A DNA stretch of 64,000 bases from Agrocybe praecox (Eukaryota; Basidiomycota; Agaricomycetes; Agaricales; Agrocybaceae). The notes under the pieces are model-generated. The model made no database searches. It was not told the DNA's origin and saw nothing but the letters and a program-made list of their open reading frames with translations. The stretch spans positions 3,472,001 through 3,536,000 of the forward strand of contig OZ024841.1 of the NCBI GenBank assembly GCA_964017145.1. Direction: 5' to 3'. Made by a program: the position numbers and the translations under genes. This document shows, piece after piece, positions 60,001-64,000 of the stretch. Numbering within the stretch: position 1 is the first letter of the stretch; every line of letters begins with the position of its first letter.

Positions 60001-60126
60001 CCTTTCATGCCTTTGCTTCTGGTACCTCTTGCGTCGACGACAACGACACAGACCCCGGTATACATACATTAAATTATCTAGGCCTCATCATCGATATAAT
60101 TGATGATCCGTTCAAATTCTATCCTG
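57001..60126. repeat. Pyrimidine-rich arm (copy 5), partly duplicated and interrupted
   Basis: The paired landmark GATGTACGCACGGTC / GATGTACGCACTGGG occurs at about 57068 and 58194. Degenerate partner landmarks lie at about 57436 and 58562, so the arm is tandemly doubled with a unit near 1.1 kb. A hAT-like MITE splits it at 59026-59897. The end GACAGACCCCGGTATACATA (about 60048) matches the N3-side arm at 32877. No NACHT gene follows. Confidence 0.6.
59033..59890. mobile_element. hAT-like MITE, 858 bp
   Basis: Flanked by CTCCACT at 59026-59032 and 59891-59897; an eighth base is mismatched. Inner terminal repeats share TTGCCCAATTAAGGTGATGC and GATGCATCCACAG in inverted orientation, and outer parts share GACAGA..ATGCAT. 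The right end reads CAGCCAGTGC in inverted orientation, hAT-like. Joining the flanks at one CTCCACT gives CTTCTCCACTTGCATCCATT, which matches the uninterrupted arm near 32712-32735. The interior is AT-rich without a coding frame. Confidence 0.7.
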
Positions 60127-60128
60127 TA

Positions 60129-60357
60129 TGATGTGCCGTTTGAACCATAAATAGGCCCCCCCCCCCCGATAACTCCGCTCCTCCCCCCCGATAACTCACC
60201 AAGACTTTTTCTGACCTCTCCCGTGTACTGTAGTCCCTATATAACAATTTTAAAACCTGTAGAATAGTAAATAATGAGTTTTAGAGCAAAAATCTGCATT
60301 AAAATCCCCCTATTGGGCGAGCTATTTTAAGAATAAACAAATATGATGAGTAGAGAC
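60129..60357. mobile_element. Broken end of a second foldback element
   Basis: Starts after TA (60127-60128) with TGATGTGCCGTTTGAACCAT. It continues with C runs, GATAACTCACCAAGAC, TGTAGTCCCTATATAACAAT and GGGCGAGCTATTTTAAGAAT as in the 55004 element. Homology ends at about 60357, so one arm's outer part only. Confidence 0.75.
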
Positions 60358-60623
60358 CCAGGCGTAGATGCTATATTGATATACAAGTCTTCAGTAACTC
60401 CTGTAAAATGTTTGTTCACAAATGACAGCAATTACCCATGTTGGATAAATAATTCATCCACAGACACCCGTGAACTACAGTGTTTAGAATATGGATAAAT
60501 ACTACTAGAACTTATCTATAACCTTCAATAAATAACACAGACTTATAATAAGATTAGGTCTCTCACTAGAACAATAAATCAATGTGAATTTATCGATCCC
60601 TTGGGTTAACAAATCAATGGTAA
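60358..60623. other. No gene seen; AT-rich spacer
   Basis: AT-rich sequence between the foldback fragment and the LINE tail. It may contain the LINE target site, but the duplication cannot be checked because the element's 5' end is outside the window. Confidence 0.5.
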
Positions 60624-63600
60624 TTTTTTTTTTTTTTTTTTTTGTGGAGCTTGGAATAATATGTGACAGTCAACAAAGTTGTCCTCACGTATAAGCATAT
60701 GCATTACGAAACTTGTCGGCTTCGTTTCTAAGGAAGAGCTCTCCACACCGGGGTAATGCCTTTTGAGAAGTCGGCACACCTTGTAAAGGTAGTGTGGGGC
60801 TCGGAGCGAACCATTGATTACTCAGTGATTCCGTCCAGGCAGACGTGCTCCTATACCCACTAAAACCCTGGTTGAGTTTGATACCCAGTCATCCGGTAGG
60901 TCCCTTTGGTTTTGAAGGACTCCCCACCAGGTTTTCTCTACTAGCTTTACATCAAGGGCTTTTTGTTGGTATCGCCGTCTGTCCGTCATTAGACAATCAA
61001 TTTGCAAGCGCCGATTTATCATTTTTAGCCATTGCGATTGCACTACGTCGTTTGTAGGTAGTTTCTCTCTATCTTCATTATCTCCTATCTTCCGTTTACA
61101 TCTGGTTTTCCATATTAGATGGGCTGATTCTGATATTAGAATTGCATACAGACGGTTTGCTCTGGTAAGTTTCATTTTTTTCAAGGGCCTCCTAGTAAAG
61201 GCTGCCATACCACACCCTAGGATCAGTCCAATGCTGGGTTTTTTCCGGGGTAAGTTTTTTTTCTCCCATATTTCTTTTGCCAACTTCCATATAACTGCTT
61301 GGCCTGATGCTCGGCACTCTGTGAGGATGTGCTCCATGGTTTCCACTGCGTTACATTCTCGGCAAGTTTGACGCACTTCATAGTTCAGTATTTGGCTCCA
61401 GTAGTCGCCAATCTTATACACATTGTGCATTGTCTTCCACAGAAACCCTCGCGCTCTTGTACTAAAGTCTTTTTGCTGTAGGGATTTCCAAATTTGCTTA
61501 TCAGATGGATATTTTCCTGTGAGTTCTTGAACTGCATGCCTTGTCATATCCAAATTTACGTATGTGTTACGTCTAACAGCTACCTCTCTCTTGTGTAGTA
61601 TTCCTCTATACAGAGAGCTTTGTGTCATTCTTGAAAGTCTCGCTCCCTTCAATAGGTCTCGCCGTCCGGGTATGTTTCCATTCTCGATCTGTAGACCTTC
61701 ATGTTGCGCATTCACTTGCAGTCCTATTTGCGCGAATTTTTTACGCCGCCTTCGACTTCTACTGGGGTAAGTAGTTGAAACGATGTACAGCCTGTTCTTG
61801 TTCTCAGCAGTGCCACAATAGTTCTGTACACTACAGGTAAGTCTGTCTTAATCCAGTCACTGTCTTCCTGTTTAGCTAAGTCTGTTGTTACATACTTCAG
61901 GTTTATCTTATGCCCTAGTTTTATTTTTAAATGAATACTTGTATCTGTTTCTTGTAGTTTTTTCAAGAGAGCGCTCGCCTCACAGCCCACGGCCATTACT
62001 CCTGTTCTGTCTGCTTTCAATATTCTATTTTCCGGGTCTCCTTCCGAGTACCATATTGCGGCCGCCGCTTTAGATGTATTGTATCCTTTGTCTTGGCTTA
62101 TTCCGAAGAGGCTTATAGTTTGCATTACAGCTCTTTTGATTTTCCCTCCTTTGGCTGGTTGTACTTCACCAGGAGCAGCAGCCTCTTCAGGCTCTAGGTT
62201 GCTGCCGAAAACACGTATTTCTTCCATGGGTGAGGCCATCTTTTCGGGAAGGGGGTCGAATACTTGCGGTTCAGTGTCCCGGGCTGGCATATTTGCCCTC
62301 CCTTCTTCGGCTGCCTGGTGGTGTTCTTCCTGGTAGAGCGGGATGGGTTTTTGTGGGTCCCATTTTGGTAAGAGGTTATCTAGGATCTTTCTCCCTGCTT
62401 CTTGACATACTCCTGGGTTCGTGCAGCCTGCGGTCCTCATATCTTTGCAATAGGTACACGCACAATTTCGCCTTTTCTTATGGTTCCTGGGTAATTCCCT
62501 TTCTGTATAAGCCATCATTTGCTCTACAGTCTTGATGCCATGGTGTTTTCTCTGGCATTTTGCCCACTTTCTGTTTTCGATGCCTGTCAATATCTTTTTT
62601 GTCCCTCGGTGGTTCCATACCGGCATCATTTTCTGTATTTCTGGTAGGATTTGTGGTGCATTCATTATTACATTGTGTTTTTCACTCATTTTCAACATCT
62701 CACACAAGCTTGTCGGCAAGTTGTCATTTCCTTTTATCTTGGGCTTCCAGCTTTGCAGGAAAGGGTTCATGGGCACCGAGGGGTCAATGCTTTCCAGACT
62801 TTTTGGGACTAGTGATGCCATCAGGTTATCCGCTACCTTAGCCCAGAGTGGCCTGTCTTCGTTTCTTTTTGCGTACCGCTGCAGTTTCATAAGTTGTATG
62901 GCTTCATTCCGTGATTTAATATCTAATACTTTCTTTCCGCCATGGCTTGTGGGTAGACTCATTGTTTCACTGTTTACCATTGCTTTACTCTCTCCCCACA
63001 TAAACTTACTTATTTTCTTTCTGAGGATATCCTCAACCTCTTTAGAGATCCCTTGAACCCGAGCAAGATATTGTGTTAGCCCACCTACTACCATTCCTAT
63101 TACTAGGCGACGGCCATCTTGAGTGGGGTGACTTCTGGACCATATTTCTAGTCGGTTATCAATTTTCTCTAAGATTGGTGTCCATATAGCAACTTGGTCA
63201 ATCTTGTTTCCCACATACGCCCCTAATACACGTACCGGGGTGCCATCTTTTGCGATGTTTATGTCGATGGGTATCTCCCCTCCTTCCTCATTTAGTCTAT
63301 GGTTCTGTATAACTCTTGCGCAGAAATCTGACGTTCCTACCGGTATGATAATGGTCTTTGTCACATTAAATTTCGCACCAGACACTTTACACCAGCGATT
63401 CAGTATCTCTTGTAAATCATCGAATGAGTCACGTTCAGACAGCCAGACGGTTGTGTCGTCCACAAATAATGTTGTTATTAATCGCTCTGCCTCTCCTTCA
63501 ATATGGAAACCTTCAAGAGTCGATTGCCTCAGCATAGAGGCGAGAGACTCGATAGCTAGATTAAAAATAAGACATGATAGGGGGTCCCCTTGTCTTACTC

Positions 63601-64000
63601 CTCTTGTAATTTTATATCCATTGCTGATTTCCCCGTTCAATATAATTACTGTTTTGCTGTTTTGATATAATGTCTGTATAGTCTCCATAAAGTGTTCTGG
63701 GAAGCCAAATTTTTCCAATGTCTTCCAGATAAAGTTGTGTCTTATCTTATCATATGCTTTTTCTTGGTCAAGACATATGATGGCTCCGTTATCTTCATCA
63801 AGTTCGCATTTATTTATCATCAGCTTGATTAGTTCAGTTTGGTCTTCAATGCGTCTACCTTTCATTAGGGCTGCCAACCGTACCCGTCTTTGACGGCTCA
63901 CGGTTACCGTCTTATGGGTTGCCTGCCAACCTGGTTGAACTTGCACAGCATCACAGGACGGCACGGCATCATCAGCAAGGCACCTGTCAGAAGCCGTAAA
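60624..64000 (-). mobile_element. Non-LTR retrotransposon (Tad1/L1-like LINE), 3' part
   Basis: Runs from a 20-nt poly(A) tail (T run at 60624-60643 on the plus strand) through a 3' UTR of about 180 bp and the ORF2-type coding region to the right edge. The order RT, RNase H-like domain, C-terminal CCHC-like zinc motif, poly(A) fits fungal LINEs. Its 5' end and target duplication are not in the window. Confidence 0.85.
60822..64000 (-). pseudogene. LINE ORF2: reverse transcriptase, RNase H-like domain, zinc motif; frameshifted
   Basis: The frame is open from the edge to 61724. RT motifs are CLDQEKAYDKI (motif A Asp), RGVRQGDPLS (B) and TTLFVDDTTVW (C; FVDD at 63466-63455). Then comes a helical linker with a Cys-rich patch (CACTYCKDMRTAGCTNPGVC) and an RNase H-like segment (AAAAIWYSEGDPENR to LRTRTGCTSFQ). 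A shift between 61724 and 61750, next to an AAAAAA run, moves the C-terminal part into another frame (61715-60822). That part has KYPSDKQIWKSL, the QTCRECNAVETMEHILTEC zinc motif and DLPDDWVSNSTRVLVGIGAR. Conserved RT sequence starts abruptly at MKGRRIEDQTEL (about 63865). The residues before it do not resemble an RT N-terminus, so the copy may be 5'-truncated or rearranged. Dead unless the frameshift is a sequencing error. Confidence 0.75.

Noticed and set aside
62059..63665. Plus-strand frames opposite the LINE
   Set aside because: They are antisense shadows of the reverse transcriptase frame, which has recognisable RT motifs.

Overview
The window reads as nuclear DNA of a basidiomycete fungus, most likely an agaricomycete. 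The signs are introns of about 50-67 bp with GTAAG/GTACG donors, a KDZ-type transposase tail, NACHT NTPase genes, a DUF6589-type protein next to a RecQ-like helicase, and a Tad1/L1-like LINE. It is accessory, repeat-dense DNA: very few ordinary genes, no rRNA, no tRNA and no CRISPR array recognised.

The backbone is a degenerate tandem array. The repeating module is: pyrimidine-rich arm, NACHT (NLR-like) gene on the minus strand, purine-rich arm, a short core containing CCCTAACCC, a decayed KIN4/SNF1-like protein kinase gene on the plus strand, another purine-rich arm and another core. There are four NACHT copies: N1 4621-7399, N2 21335-23914, N3 33330-35913, and N4 53223-55001, which is broken. 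There are three kinase pseudogenes (14650-17268, 26301-29560, 38230-47890) plus one inverted kinase fragment (30290-30640). The core motif occurs eight times, and at each one the plus strand switches from A/G-rich to C/T-rich. N1-N3 keep Walker A and B motifs and a consistent three-exon model giving 885, 818 and 820 aa. All share a C-terminal domain of about 263 aa without recognisable repeats and with one strongly divergent segment.

The most striking item is a 6.4-kb unit (38429-44813) inserted in the 5' coding region of the third kinase pseudogene. It carries two intact, divergently transcribed multi-exon genes, a 1013-aa DUF6589-type protein (minus) and a 754-aa RecQ-like helicase (plus), sharing a 130-bp promoter region. 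It is bounded by identical 15-bp direct repeats (AGTCTATGTCTGGTC) and inverted GACCAG(T)CCGTTAC motifs. The kinase reading frame continues across the repeat when the insert is left out, and a related kinase fragment at 30290-30640 seems to show the unoccupied site. This looks like a mobile element whose recombinase could be the DUF6589 protein.

Other mobile DNA: the 3' part of a KDZ transposase (1-1578); a foldback element with TA target duplication and terminal repeats of roughly 550-590 bp that ends the N4 gene and contains a 200-N assembly gap (55004-56803); a second broken end of that family (60129-60357); a hAT-like MITE with target duplication CTCCACT (59033-59890); and a LINE with poly(A) tail running off the right edge (60624-64000), whose RNase H-like domain seems to have lost its catalytic residues. 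The left 4.6 kb holds one possible small gene and low-complexity sequence; 9.5-11.9 kb is single-copy with a minisatellite.
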